A DNA stretch of 64,000 bases from Sinorhizobium fredii (GTDB taxonomy: Bacteria; Pseudomonadota; Alphaproteobacteria; Rhizobiales; Rhizobiaceae), in contig NZ_CP024310.1 of assembly GCF_002944405.1 (NCBI RefSeq), positions 868,001-932,000 of the forward strand, in the 5' to 3' direction. The notes below the pieces were generated by a model that was given only the letters and a program-made list of their open reading frames with translations, was not told the origin of the DNA and did not search any database. Shown one piece after another: positions 7,619-15,775 of this stretch. Position numbers and translations under genes: made by a program. The stretch's first letter is position 1, and every line of letters starts with the position of its first letter.

Positions 7619-8659
7619 ATGAAATTCTCGCTTTTCGTGCATCTCGAGCGGCTCAATCCCGGACAGTCGGACGAGAGCCTCTATCGCGAGTTCATCCAGC
7701 TTTGTGAAATCGCCGACAAGGGCGGCATGCATGCGATCTGGACCGGTGAGCACCATGGCATGAGCTTCACGATCGCGCCCAATCCCTTCCTCAGCCTCGC
7801 CGATCTCGCCCGCCGCACGAAAAATGTCCGGCTCGGCACCGGCACTGTGATCGCGCCGTTCTGGCACCCGATCAAGCTCGCCGGCGAAGCGGCGATGACC
7901 GACATCATCAGCGACGGTCGGCTCGACATCGGCATTGCCCGCGGCGCCTATAGTTTCGAATACGAGCGGCTCGCCCCCGGATTGGACGCCTGGGGCGCCG
8001 GCCAGCGGATGCGCGAGCTCATCCCCGCCATCAAGGGCCTGTGGGAAGGCGACTACGCGCATGAGAGCGAATTCTGGACCTTTCCGTCGACGACCTCGGC
8101 GCCGAAGCCGATGCAGGCGCCGCATCCGCCGATCTGGGTGGCGGCGCGCGATCCCAACAGCCATGAATTCGCGGTCGCCAATGGCTGCAACGTACAGGTC
8201 ACACCGCTTTGGAACGGCGACGGCGAGATCGCCAGCCTGATGGAGCGTTTCGAGGCGGCCTGCGCCCAGAACCCGGAGATCAAGCGCCCGAAGATCATGC
8301 TGCTGCAGCACGCCTATGTCGGCACGGACGAGGCTGATCTCGAACAGGCCGCCAGGGAGATGAGCGTCTACTACAACTATTTCTTCGCCTGGTTCAAAAA
8401 CGAAAAGCCTATCCGGCAGGGGCTGATCAAGACGATTTCCGAAGAGGAAATGGCTGAGAATGCGCTGATCTCGCCCGAGGTGATGCGCAAGAACCTCGCG
8501 GTCGGCACGGCCGATCAAGTCATCGCCCGCCTGAAGACCTATCAGGCGATGGGTTACGACGAATATTCCTTCTGGATCGATACCGGCATGAGCTTCGAGC
8601 GCAAGAAGGGCTCGCTTGAGCGCTTCATCGCCGATGTCATGCCGGCATTTGCGGAGTAG
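7619..8659 (+). CDS. Luciferase-like (LLM class) flavin-dependent monooxygenase
   Basis: A 346-residue TIM-barrel protein of the bacterial luciferase family. Family features are the N-terminal FSLFVHLERL strand, AIWTGEHHGMSF (the conserved EHH), an RTKNVRLGTGTVIAPFWHPIKLAGE strand-helix unit and the RLDIGIARGAYSFEYE loop near residue 105. These enzymes insert one oxygen atom using reduced FMN from a separate reductase, and the reductase is encoded directly upstream. Together they make a two-component flavin monooxygenase. Substrates of this family range from aldehydes and alkanesulfonates to N-heterocycles, so the reaction cannot be fixed; the downstream aldehyde dehydrogenase suggests an aldehyde product. 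Confidence 0.9.
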   Translation: MKFSLFVHLERLNPGQSDESLYREFIQLCEIADKGGMHAIWTGEHHGMSFTIAPNPFLSLADLARRTKNVRLGTGTVIAPFWHPIKLAGEAAMTDIISDGRLDIGIARGAYSFEYERLAPGLDAWGAGQRMRELIPAIKGLWEGDYAHESEFWTFPSTTSAPKPMQAPHPPIWVAARDPNSHEFAVANGCNVQVTPLWNGDGEIASLMERFEAACAQNPEIKRPKIMLLQHAYVGTDEADLEQAAREMSVYYNYFFAWFKNEKPIRQGLIKTISEEEMAENALISPEVMRKNLAVGTADQVIARLKTYQAMGYDEYSFWIDTGMSFERKKGSLERFIADVMPAFAE

Positions 8660-8664
8660 GGCAC

Positions 8665-10128
8665 ATGCAGCGCTTCCAGTGCTATATCGATGGCGAATTT
8701 GCAGACGGCGAAGCCCGCTTCGAAAGCATCGACCCGGCGACGGGTGCCGCCTGGGCGGAGATGCCGGAAGCGCGCGAAGCCGATGTCAATCGCGCTGTCG
8801 AGGCGGCCCATAGGGCCCTTTCCGCGGGACCGTGGTCCAAGCTGACCGCCACCCAGCGAGGCAAGCTTCTTTACAAGCTTGCCGACCTCGTCGCCGAGAA
8901 TGCCCAGAAACTGGCCGAACTGGAGACGCGGGACACGGGCAAGATCATCCACGAGACCTCGGCGCAGATTGCCTATGTCGCGGAATATTATCGCTATTAC
9001 GCCGGGATCGCCGACAAGATCGAGGGTTCCTATCTGCCGATCGACAAGCCGGACATGGATGTCTGGCTGCGCCGAGAACCGATCGGCGTCGTCGCTATGG
9101 TCGTGCCGTGGAACAGCCAGCTGTTCCTGTCGGCGGTGAAGATCGGCCCGGCGCTGGCGGCCGGCTGCACCATGGTAGTGAAGGCCTCGGAAGACGGGCC
9201 GGCGCCGGTCCTTGAATTTGCCCGGCTCATCCACGAGGCGGGCTTCCCGGCCGGCGTCGTCAACATCATCACCGGCTTCGGCCCCGCCTGCGGTGCGGCG
9301 CTCAGCCGCCATCCGAAGGTCGATCATATCGCCTTTACCGGCGGGCCGGAGACGGCGCGTCATGTGGTACGCAATTCGGCGGAGAACCTCGCCTCGACCT
9401 CGCTTGAGCTCGGCGGCAAGTCGCCCTTCATCGTCTTTGCCGATGCTGATCTTGAGAGTGCGGCCAATGCCCAGGTCGCCGGCATCTTCGCGGCGACCGG
9501 CCAGAGCTGCGTCGCCGGATCGCGATTGATCGTCGAGACAAGCGTCAAGGACCGCTTCCTCGACATCCTCAAGGCAAAGGCCGAGGCGGTCCGGATCGGC
9601 AGCCCTCTCGACATGGCGACCGAGGTCGGGCCACTCGCGACCCGCCGTCAGCGCGATCATATCGAGGCGCTGGTCGAGCGCTCGCTTGCCGCCGGCGCCA
9701 AGCTGGTCACGGGCGGCACGGCCCCCGAAGGCACCGGCTACTATTACCGGCCGACCATTCTCGATTGCGACGGCAGTGCTTCGCCGTCACTTGATGAGGA
9801 GTTTTTCGGTCCCGTCCTTTCCGTGCTTTCCTTCGAAACGGAAGCGGAGGCGCTCGAACTCGCCAACAATACCCGCTACGGCCTCGCGGCCGGCCTCTTC
9901 ACCCGCGACCTCACCCGTGCACACCGCCTGATGAAGGGGATCCGCGCCGGGATCGTCTGGGTCAATACCTACAGGGCGGTTTCGCCGATCGCGCCCTTCG
10001 GCGGTTTCGGGCTTTCCGGCCACGGCCGCGAGGGCGGCATGGCGGCCGCGCTCGACTTTACGAGGACGAAGACGGTGTGGCTGAGGACCTCGGACGAGCC
10101 GATCCCCGATCCTTTCGTGATGCGGTGA
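8665..10128 (+). CDS. NAD(P)-dependent aldehyde dehydrogenase
   Basis: A 487-residue member of the aldehyde dehydrogenase superfamily of full length. It has VPWNSQLFLSAVKIGPALAAG (substrate and coenzyme region, about 148-168), FTGGPETARHV for the nucleotide turn, the glutamate motif LELGGKSPFIV (about residue 250) and the catalytic cysteine in GQSCVAGSR (about residue 284). It oxidises an aldehyde to a carboxylic acid in the cytoplasm. It starts five bases after the monooxygenase gene, so it probably oxidises that enzyme's product. The specific aldehyde is unknown. Confidence 0.93.
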   Translation: MQRFQCYIDGEFADGEARFESIDPATGAAWAEMPEAREADVNRAVEAAHRALSAGPWSKLTATQRGKLLYKLADLVAENAQKLAELETRDTGKIIHETSAQIAYVAEYYRYYAGIADKIEGSYLPIDKPDMDVWLRREPIGVVAMVVPWNSQLFLSAVKIGPALAAGCTMVVKASEDGPAPVLEFARLIHEAGFPAGVVNIITGFGPACGAALSRHPKVDHIAFTGGPETARHVVRNSAENLASTSLELGGKSPFIVFADADLESAANAQVAGIFAATGQSCVAGSRLIVETSVKDRFLDILKAKAEAVRIGSPLDMATEVGPLATRRQRDHIEALVERSLAAGAKLVTGGTAPEGTGYYYRPTILDCDGSASPSLDEEFFGPVLSVLSFETEAEALELANNTRYGLAAGLFTRDLTRAHRLMKGIRAGIVWVNTYRAVSPIAPFGGFGLSGHGREGGMAAALDFTRTKTVWLRTSDEPIPDPFVMR

Positions 10129-10133
10129 CGGCG

Positions 10134-10461
10134 ATGTTCTACGAAATCCGCACCTATCGGCTGAAGAACGGCGCCATCCCCGCCTACCTGAAGGTGGTCG
10201 AGGAAGAGGGCATCCGCGATCCAGAAGAAGCATCTCGGCGAGATCGTCGCCTATTTCTTCTCCGAGATCGGGCCGATCAACGAGATCGTGCACATCTGGG
10301 CCTATCGGAGCCTCGACGATCGCGAGAGGCGCCGGGGCGCACTCATGGAAGACCCGGCCTGGCGGGCTTTCCTCCCCAAGATACGCGACCTCATAGAAGT
10401 CGCGGAGAACAAGATCATGAAGGCGGCGCGCTTTTCGCCGACGGGCGGCAGCGTGTCATAG
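10134..10461 (+). pseudogene. NIPSNAP family protein, frameshifted
   Basis: The first 27 codons read MFYEIRTYRLKNG and on to VVEEEGI, the typical NIPSNAP start. The frame then breaks at 10214-10215, where an extra C in ATCC shifts it. Dropping one C restores GI-A-IQKKHLGEIVAYFFSEIG and a continuous 108-residue protein ending at the TAG at 10459, with the family's INEIVHIWAY segment and a late PKIRDL. NIPSNAP proteins are small dimeric ferredoxin-like folds often found in catabolic operons. It lies between the aldehyde dehydrogenase and the ABC importer genes. The break may be real or a sequencing indel in a short C run. Confidence 0.8.
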
Positions 10462-10498
10462 AACAAGCAAGCAAAACCGGATCACGGAGCAAGGGAAC

Positions 10499-11509
10499 AT
10501 GAAGAAGATACTCGCTTTGGCGGCTGCAGCCGCAACCATCGCAACGGCCATGCCGGCAACGGCCGCCGATCTCGTCATTTCCAGCTGGGGCGGCACGACG
10601 CAAGACGCGCAGAAAATCGCCTGGGCAGAGAAATTCACGGAAAAGACCGGCATCAACGTCCTGCAGGACGGGCCGACGGACTATGGCAAGCTGAAGGCGA
10701 TGGTCGAGGCAGGCTCGGTGACCTGGGATGTCGTCGACGTCGAGGGCGACTATGCGGCGCAGGCCGGCAAGAACGGGCTGCTCGAGAAGCTCGACTTTTC
10801 GGTGATCGACAAGACGAAGCTCGACCCGCGCTTCGTCACCGACTATTCGGTCGGCAGCTTCTATTATTCCTTCGTCATCGGCTGCAACAAGGATGCGGTC
10901 GAGGCCTGCCCGAAGACCTGGGCCGATCTCTTCGACATCGAGAAGTTCCCCGGCAAGCGCGCCTTCTACAAGTGGTCGGCCCCGGGTGTCATCGAGGCTG
11001 CGCTGCTCGCCGACGGCGTCCCGGCCGACAAGCTCTATCCGCTCGATCTCGACCGCGCCTTCAAGAAGCTCGACACGATCAAGCCGGAAATCATCTGGTG
11101 GACCGGCGGTGCGCAGTCGCAGCAGCTCCTCGCCTCCGCCGAGGCCCCCTTCGGCAGTCTCTGGAACGGCCGGATGACGGCGCTCGCCCAGAGCGGCATC
11201 AATGTCGAGACCTCGTGGGAGCAGAACATTACCGCCGCCGACTCGCTCGTCGTGCCTAAGGGCGCAAAGAACAAGGAAGCCGCGATGCAGTTCATCGCGC
11301 TCGCTACCTCGCCTCAGGCGCAAGCCGATCTCGCCAAGGCCACCGGCTATGCGCCCATCAACTTGGATTCTCCCAAGGTGATGGACCCGGAATTGGCGAA
11401 GACATTGCCGGATGCGCAGACGGCAAGCCAGGTCAATGCCGACATGAGCTACTGGGCAGAGAACCGCGACGCAATCGGCGAGCGCTGGTACGCCTGGCAG
11501 GCAGAGTAA
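10499..11509 (+). CDS. Periplasmic solute-binding protein, spermidine/putrescine (PotD) type
   Basis: A 336-residue extracytoplasmic binding protein of the PotD/PotF-like family. A Sec signal peptide spans about residues 1-23 (KKILALAAAAATIATAMPATAA) with cleavage before DLVISSWGG. The mature start DLVISSWGGTTQDAQ, SFYYSFVIGCNKDA and the PKTWADLFDIEKFPGKRAFY region match PotD-type proteins. It begins the importer half of the operon, 37 bases after the NIPSNAP gene, with a ribosome site GGAGCAAGGGAAC. A strong intercistronic hairpin follows at 11518. PotD-type importers take up polyamines, amines, opines and related nitrogen compounds, hinting that the operon degrades a nitrogenous compound. 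Confidence 0.9.
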   Translation: MKKILALAAAAATIATAMPATAADLVISSWGGTTQDAQKIAWAEKFTEKTGINVLQDGPTDYGKLKAMVEAGSVTWDVVDVEGDYAAQAGKNGLLEKLDFSVIDKTKLDPRFVTDYSVGSFYYSFVIGCNKDAVEACPKTWADLFDIEKFPGKRAFYKWSAPGVIEAALLADGVPADKLYPLDLDRAFKKLDTIKPEIIWWTGGAQSQQLLASAEAPFGSLWNGRMTALAQSGINVETSWEQNITAADSLVVPKGAKNKEAAMQFIALATSPQAQADLAKATGYAPINLDSPKVMDPELAKTLPDAQTASQVNADMSYWAENRDAIGERWYAWQAE

Positions 11510-11517
11510 ATGTAGGA

Positions 11518-11548
11518 GGCGGGGAGTGCGCAGCCCGTACTCCCCGCC
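11518..11548 (+). other. Intercistronic hairpin after the binding-protein gene
   Basis: A perfect 10-base stem, GGCGGGGAGT and ACTCCCCGCC, separated by an 11-base loop, sits eight bases after the binding-protein stop and before the permease gene. There is no T run, so it is more likely to protect the 3' end of the binding-protein mRNA than to terminate fully. Such a structure would raise binding protein over permease. Confidence 0.8.
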
Positions 11549-11605
11549 GATCCGGCGCAGGGGCAGGAGGAGGTCCCTCGCGCAGCTGAAATGGGAGACA
11601 CAGCC

Positions 11606-12481
11606 ATGTTGTCGCGTACCGACGCGAGGGCGGAAGGATCGAAGATCCCTGCACACCGCCTGCGCTTCACCGACTTCGACCTGACCTTGCCGGCGCTCGG
11701 CCTGCTGGTCCTGTTCTTCGTCGTGCCGGTCGCCATCCTGTTGGCGCGCAGCGTCTCGGAGCCCGTGCCGGGCCTCGGTAACTATGCCGAACTCTTGGGC
11801 TCCTCCACCTATCTCAGGATATTCGCAAATACCTTCATCGTTTCCGGCCTGGTCACGCTCGTATCGCTGCTGATCGGCTTTCCCGTCGCCTGGGCGCTGG
11901 CCATCATGCCGAGCCGCCTCGCTTCTGTCGTCTTCGCCATCCTGCTCTTGTCGATGTGGACCAATCTCCTCGCACGCACCTATGCCTGGATGGTGCTGCT
12001 GCAGCGCACCGGCGTCATCAACAAGCTGCTGATCGGCCTGGGCCTGATCGACAAGCCTCTGCCGCTCGTCAACAACCTGACGGGGGTGACGATCGGCATG
12101 ACCTATATCATGCTGCCCTTCATCATCCTGCCGCTCTATGGCGTCATCCGGAAAATCGATCCGGCCGTTTTGCAGGCGGCGGCGCTTTGCGGCGCCAATC
12201 GCTGGCAGGCCCTCGTCCGGGTTCTCCTGCCGCTCGCCATTCCCGGCATGGCGGCCGGCGCTCTGATGGCCTTCGTGATGTCGCTCGGCTACTTCGTCAC
12301 GCCGGCGCTGCTCGGCGGGACGGCGAACATGATGCTCGCCGAACTCATCGCGCAGTTCGTTCAGTCTCTGGTCAATTGGGGCATGGGCGGTGCAGCGGCC
12401 CTGGTGCTGCTGGTCGTCACGCTCGCGCTCTATGCCGTTCAGCTACGCTTCTTCGGCACCGACCGGATGGGAGGGCGTTGA
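11606..12481 (+). CDS. ABC transporter permease (PotB type)
   Basis: A 291-residue inner-membrane permease with about six hydrophobic helices, the first at residues 28-50. The EAA loop that docks on the ATPase is near residue 190 (AAALCGANRWQALVRVLLPLAIPG). The ATG at 11606 is preferred over 11591 because it follows GGGAGACACAGCC. It forms the importer with the permease at 12483, the ATPase at 13280 and the binding protein at 10499. Confidence 0.92.
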   Translation: MLSRTDARAEGSKIPAHRLRFTDFDLTLPALGLLVLFFVVPVAILLARSVSEPVPGLGNYAELLGSSTYLRIFANTFIVSGLVTLVSLLIGFPVAWALAIMPSRLASVVFAILLLSMWTNLLARTYAWMVLLQRTGVINKLLIGLGLIDKPLPLVNNLTGVTIGMTYIMLPFIILPLYGVIRKIDPAVLQAAALCGANRWQALVRVLLPLAIPGMAAGALMAFVMSLGYFVTPALLGGTANMMLAELIAQFVQSLVNWGMGGAAALVLLVVTLALYAVQLRFFGTDRMGGR

Positions 12482-12482
12482 C

Positions 12483-13283
12483 ATGCTCCTGAATTTCGAC
12501 CGACTCGGCCGGTGGAAGCTGGTTCTCCTCGGCATCACATTGCTGACGGCCGCCTTCCTGCTCCTGCCCATCCTGTTCATCGCGGCGCTCTCCTTCGGCT
12601 CGTCGCAATGGCTGATCTTTCCGCCGCCCGGCTGGACGCTGAAATGGTATCAGGAACTGTTTGCCGATCCCCGCTGGCTGGAGTCCGCCTGGACGAGCTT
12701 CCAGATCGCCATCATCGTCACGGTCCTTTCGGTCCTGCTCGGTCTCGTCACCTCTTTCGGTCTGACGCGCGGCCGCTTCATGTTTCGCGAAGCGCTGAAA
12801 GCCCTATTCCTGACGCCGATGATCCTGCCGGTCGTCGTTCTCGCCGTGGCGCTCTACGCGTTCTTCCTGCAGATCGGCCTCAATGGAACGCTGACCGGCT
12901 TCGTCATTTCCCATCTGGTGCTGGCGCTGCCCTTCTCGATTCTGTCGATCACCAGTGCACTCGAGGGTTTCGACAAGTCGATCGAAGACGCCGCCGTGCT
13001 GTGCGGCGCGTCCCCCTTCGAGGCGAAGATCCGCGTGACGCTACCGGCGATCAGCCACGGCATCTTCTCGGCGGCGATCTTCTCCTTCCTCACCTCCTGG
13101 GACGAAGTCGTGGTGGCGATCTTCATGGCGAGCCCCACGCTGCAGACGCTTCCCGTCAAGGTCTGGGCGACGTTGCGGCAGGATCTGACGCCGGTCGTCG
13201 CCGCCGCCTCCACCCTCCTCATCCTGCTCACCGTGCTGTTGATGGTGCTCGTCGCCATCGTTCGCAAAGGATTGAAGTCATGA
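12483..13283 (+). CDS. ABC transporter permease (PotC type)
   Basis: A 266-residue inner-membrane permease. Hydrophobic segments start at residues 14-36, and the EAA loop is EDAAVLCGASPFEAKIRVTLP near residue 170. It starts one base after the first permease gene's stop, following GGGAGGGCGTTG, and its stop overlaps the ATPase start by four bases (ATGA at 13280). It is the second half of the membrane pore of the PotABCD-type importer. Confidence 0.92.
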   Translation: MLLNFDRLGRWKLVLLGITLLTAAFLLLPILFIAALSFGSSQWLIFPPPGWTLKWYQELFADPRWLESAWTSFQIAIIVTVLSVLLGLVTSFGLTRGRFMFREALKALFLTPMILPVVVLAVALYAFFLQIGLNGTLTGFVISHLVLALPFSILSITSALEGFDKSIEDAAVLCGASPFEAKIRVTLPAISHGIFSAAIFSFLTSWDEVVVAIFMASPTLQTLPVKVWATLRQDLTPVVAAASTLLILLTVLLMVLVAIVRKGLKS

Positions 13284-14362
13284 GCAAACCCTTCCTGCAA
13301 ATCCGCGGCATCCGCAAGGAATATGGACCCGTCACCGCCGTTCAGGACGTCAATCTCGACGTAGCGCAGGGGGAGTTCCTGACATTCCTCGGGCCCTCCG
13401 GCTCGGGAAAGAGCACGACGCTCTATATTCTTGCTGGCTTCGAGGATCCGACCCGCGGCGACATCGTGCTGAACGGGGAAACGCTGCTGTCGACGCCGTC
13501 GCACAAGCGCAATATCGGCATGGTGTTCCAGCGCTACACGCTGTTTCCGCATCTCACCGTCGGCGAGAACATCGCCTTCCCGCTGAAGGTCAGGCGGCTG
13601 CCGAAGGCCGAGATCGATGCCAAGGTGCGCGACATGCTGAAGCTCGTGCGGCTCGAAGGCTTCGAGGACCGCAAGCCGGCACAGATGTCCGGCGGCCAGC
13701 AGCAGCGCGTCGCGCTGGCGCGGGCGCTCGCCTATGACCCACCGCTGCTCTTGATGGACGAGCCGCTTTCGGCGCTCGATAAGAAACTGCGCGAGGAGAT
13801 CCAGCACGAGATCCGCCGCATCCACCAGCAGACGGAAGTGACGATCCTCTATGTCACCCATGACCAGGAAGAGGCGCTCAGGCTCTCCGATCGGATCGCC
13901 GTGTTTTCAAAGGGGGTGATCGACCAGATCGGCACGGGACCGGAACTCTACGCCAATCCGGCAACCCGCTTCGTCGCCGAGTTCATCGGCGACAGCGATT
14001 TCCTACCCTGCGATCTGGTGACGGCGGCAAACGGCAAAGCGGAGATCGCGCTCGCCGGCACGACAGTTATCCCGAACGTACCGGTGCATGGCAAGCCGGT
14101 TGCCGGCGGCAAGGCGGCGCTTATGCTGCGGCCGGAACGCTTGCGCCTGATGCGATCGGCGCCGGGCGGCGCGACGGCTCTGCCCGTCAGGGTCAGCGAC
14201 ATCACCTTTCTCGGCAACAACATCCATGTCGCGACCGAGACCGCCAGGGGCGACGCGCTGGCCGTTCGCCTTCCCTTCGGTCACGAGGCGATTTCCAGCC
14301 TCAGCCGCGGCGACAGCGTCTGGCTCGGCTTCGACCCGGCGACGGCGCACGTCTTCTGCTGA
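13280..14362 (+). CDS. ABC transporter ATP-binding protein (PotA type)
   Basis: A 360-residue ATPase energising the PotD-type importer. The Walker A motif is GPSGSGKST (about residue 40), the signature MSGGQQQR (about 137), Walker B LLLMDEP, followed by the H-loop THDQEEAL. The C-terminal third (about 240-360) is the TOBE regulatory domain typical of PotA/MalK-type ATPases. It closes the operon that begins at 5233. No terminator-like hairpin is evident just after it. Confidence 0.93.
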   Translation: MSKPFLQIRGIRKEYGPVTAVQDVNLDVAQGEFLTFLGPSGSGKSTTLYILAGFEDPTRGDIVLNGETLLSTPSHKRNIGMVFQRYTLFPHLTVGENIAFPLKVRRLPKAEIDAKVRDMLKLVRLEGFEDRKPAQMSGGQQQRVALARALAYDPPLLLMDEPLSALDKKLREEIQHEIRRIHQQTEVTILYVTHDQEEALRLSDRIAVFSKGVIDQIGTGPELYANPATRFVAEFIGDSDFLPCDLVTAANGKAEIALAGTTVIPNVPVHGKPVAGGKAALMLRPERLRLMRSAPGGATALPVRVSDITFLGNNIHVATETARGDALAVRLPFGHEAISSLSRGDSVWLGFDPATAHVFC

Positions 14363-14416
14363 AGCGGCGTAAGGTTCGGAAAAGCGGTGATAAATCCTAG
14401 GTTGGCGCCTGCTTTG

Positions 14417-14539
14417 CTAATCTTCAGAGAGTTCTTCCGCTGTTGCTGCGACAGGTGCATTGCCCAAGGAATTATCCGCATATTTGAAAGCAAGTATGCT
14501 GATGACCGAGGCGATGATTACGAACAGGACGAGACGCAT
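14417..14539 (-). CDS. Small single-span membrane protein (40 residues)
   Basis: A short reading frame, ATG at 14539-14537 and TAG at 14417, encoding 40 residues that begin MRLVLFVIIASVISILAF. It consists of one membrane helix (about 2-18), then a charged and small-residue tail ending EELSED. A GGGGA sits seven bases before the ATG. Its helix resembles that of the frame at 14614-14751 (SVISILA versus SLVMSILA), which supports both being real and related. It lies on the same strand as the upstream GntR gene. Function unknown; alternatives are a regulator of the nearby importer, a small stress protein, or a chance frame. Confidence 0.45.
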   Translation of the reverse strand: MRLVLFVIIASVISILAFKYADNSLGNAPVAATAEELSED

Positions 14540-14613
14540 GAAGGTTTCCCGGGGATCGTTGCATTGGCTAGCAACTCACCCGGAGACCTCGTTGTTCCAG
14601 CGCGAAGGATGCC

Positions 14614-14751
14614 TCACCGGTAGTTGGTGGGAACCAGTGCCGCCCTGGCCGGCGGCGTCTCCAACTCCGCTCGGTCGACAGCAAGGATGCTCATCACGAG
14701 AGAGACGAGGACGAGTATCAGCGCCATGAATGCGATGCCTGCCTTATCCAT
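14614..14751 (-). CDS. Small single-span membrane protein (45 residues)
   Basis: A short reading frame, ATG at 14751-14749 and TGA at 14614, encoding 45 residues. The helix at about residues 6-24 reads AFMALILVLVSLVMSILA, followed by a soluble tail rich in Ala, Pro and Glu that ends PTNYR. A run of five G bases directly precedes the ATG, closer than ideal for a ribosome site. It sits 74 bases upstream of the similar 40-residue frame and about 130 bases downstream of the GntR gene, all on the minus strand. No function can be assigned. Confidence 0.45.
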   Translation of the reverse strand: MDKAGIAFMALILVLVSLVMSILAVDRAELETPPARAALVPTNYR

Positions 14752-14884
14752 CCCCCATCATGATCGCGGGAATGCGAGCAAAACGGGGCGCCGGCGGCCA
14801 AGAATTCCACCAGTGCGCATCATGGTTAATTTCGTCTGAAGAGAGGGGCTTTTTTTACTTTCGCGCCAGCTCCGGGCGGCACTG

Positions 14885-15580
14885 TTACCCCGCCCTCGCG
14901 CCTTGCTGTTCCGCGAGCAGCGCCTCGGCGATTGCCGCCGCATTCTTGACATGCACATTTGCCGCCTCATAGGCCGCCGCGCCGTCGCCGGCCTTGATCG
15001 CGTCGATGATCTTCTGCATCTGGGCCGGACCCTGCGTGTCGCGGTCGGGCGTCTTGATCGTCATGGAGCGCAGGTGATTGATCCTCGCGGTGATCGAATT
15101 GACGATTCCCCAGGCGACATGGCGGCCGGAATTCTCAAACAGGGTGCGGTAGAAATCCGTCGTGGCGCTGAGAACCGCCGCGAGCTCGTTGGCGGCATAG
15201 GCGGCCCGGATGCGGGCAAGGATGCGCTCGAGCTCGGCCACGACCGCGGGGTCCTTTTGTGTGGCGCAGGCCTTGGCGGCGATGCCTTCGAGCACGCCGC
15301 GGATCTCGTAGATCTGCCGGGCCTCCTCCGGGGTTGTCTCGGCGACGATCGGGCCGCGGTTCGGTTGGATGGCGACGAGGCCCTCGGATTCCAGGTGCCG
15401 CAGCACCTCGCGGACGATCGTCCGGCTGACGCCGAGCTGGTCGCAGAGATCGCGTTCGACAAGCCGTTCGCCGGCCCTGAAGTGCATATTGACGATAGCG
15501 TCGCGCATCTTTTCCAGGGCAAGCTCGCGAAGGGTCTTCTCCGGACGGAGCACTCGCATCGGCTGTTCAGACGCGCTCAT
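14885..15580 (-). CDS. GntR-family (FCD) regulator of the 5233-14362 operon
   Basis: A 231-residue regulator with an N-terminal winged helix (about 12-80; ERDLCDQLGVSRTIVREVLR then ESEGLVAI) and a C-terminal FCD ligand domain. The usual FCD metal histidine after D-x-x-F is a tyrosine here (DFYRTL), so the domain may not bind metal in the standard way. The ATG at 15580 follows AGGGAAC. A perfect 22-base palindrome lies 78 bases upstream (15658-15679), and its near copy overlaps the promoter of the 5233 operon, which this gene faces. It most likely represses both itself and that operon until the substrate or an intermediate binds. Confidence 0.9.
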   Translation of the reverse strand: MSASEQPMRVLRPEKTLRELALEKMRDAIVNMHFRAGERLVERDLCDQLGVSRTIVREVLRHLESEGLVAIQPNRGPIVAETTPEEARQIYEIRGVLEGIAAKACATQKDPAVVAELERILARIRAAYAANELAAVLSATTDFYRTLFENSGRHVAWGIVNSITARINHLRSMTIKTPDRDTQGPAQMQKIIDAIKAGDGAAAYEAANVHVKNAAAIAEALLAEQQGARAG

Positions 15581-15657
15581 GGGGCCGTTCCCTTTCCGCC
15601 AGCACCTGTGGCAAATGCGCGATCTCGATCCGGTCCTGGCGGTTACGTCCGAGCCGC

Positions 15658-15679
15658 ATATTATGGGATACCATAATAT
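15658..15679. promoter_or_regulatory. Perfect palindromic operator upstream of the GntR gene
   Basis: Arms ATATTATGG (15658-15666) and CCATAATAT (15671-15679) are exact inverted repeats around GATA. The site at 5186-5205 has the same arms with one change. Position suggests autoregulation of the GntR gene at 14885-15580. Confidence 0.8.
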
Positions 15680-15775
15680 CACTGGAGAAAGCGTCTGTCA
15701 GCAGGATACGCGTCGACATGCGCTGCGTCTAAAGTTGTCTGCCGGCCGGAAGGGATAGTCACGAAAATGCCGCAG

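Noticed and set aside
6464..8518. A 684-codon minus-strand frame opposite the monooxygenase genes
   Set aside because: The plus-strand genes have catalytic motifs and ribosome sites; this frame has neither and spans gene boundaries.
14840..14884. Terminator at the AGAGGGGC-T7 stretch
   Set aside because: A T run is present but I could not find a convincing stem before it.
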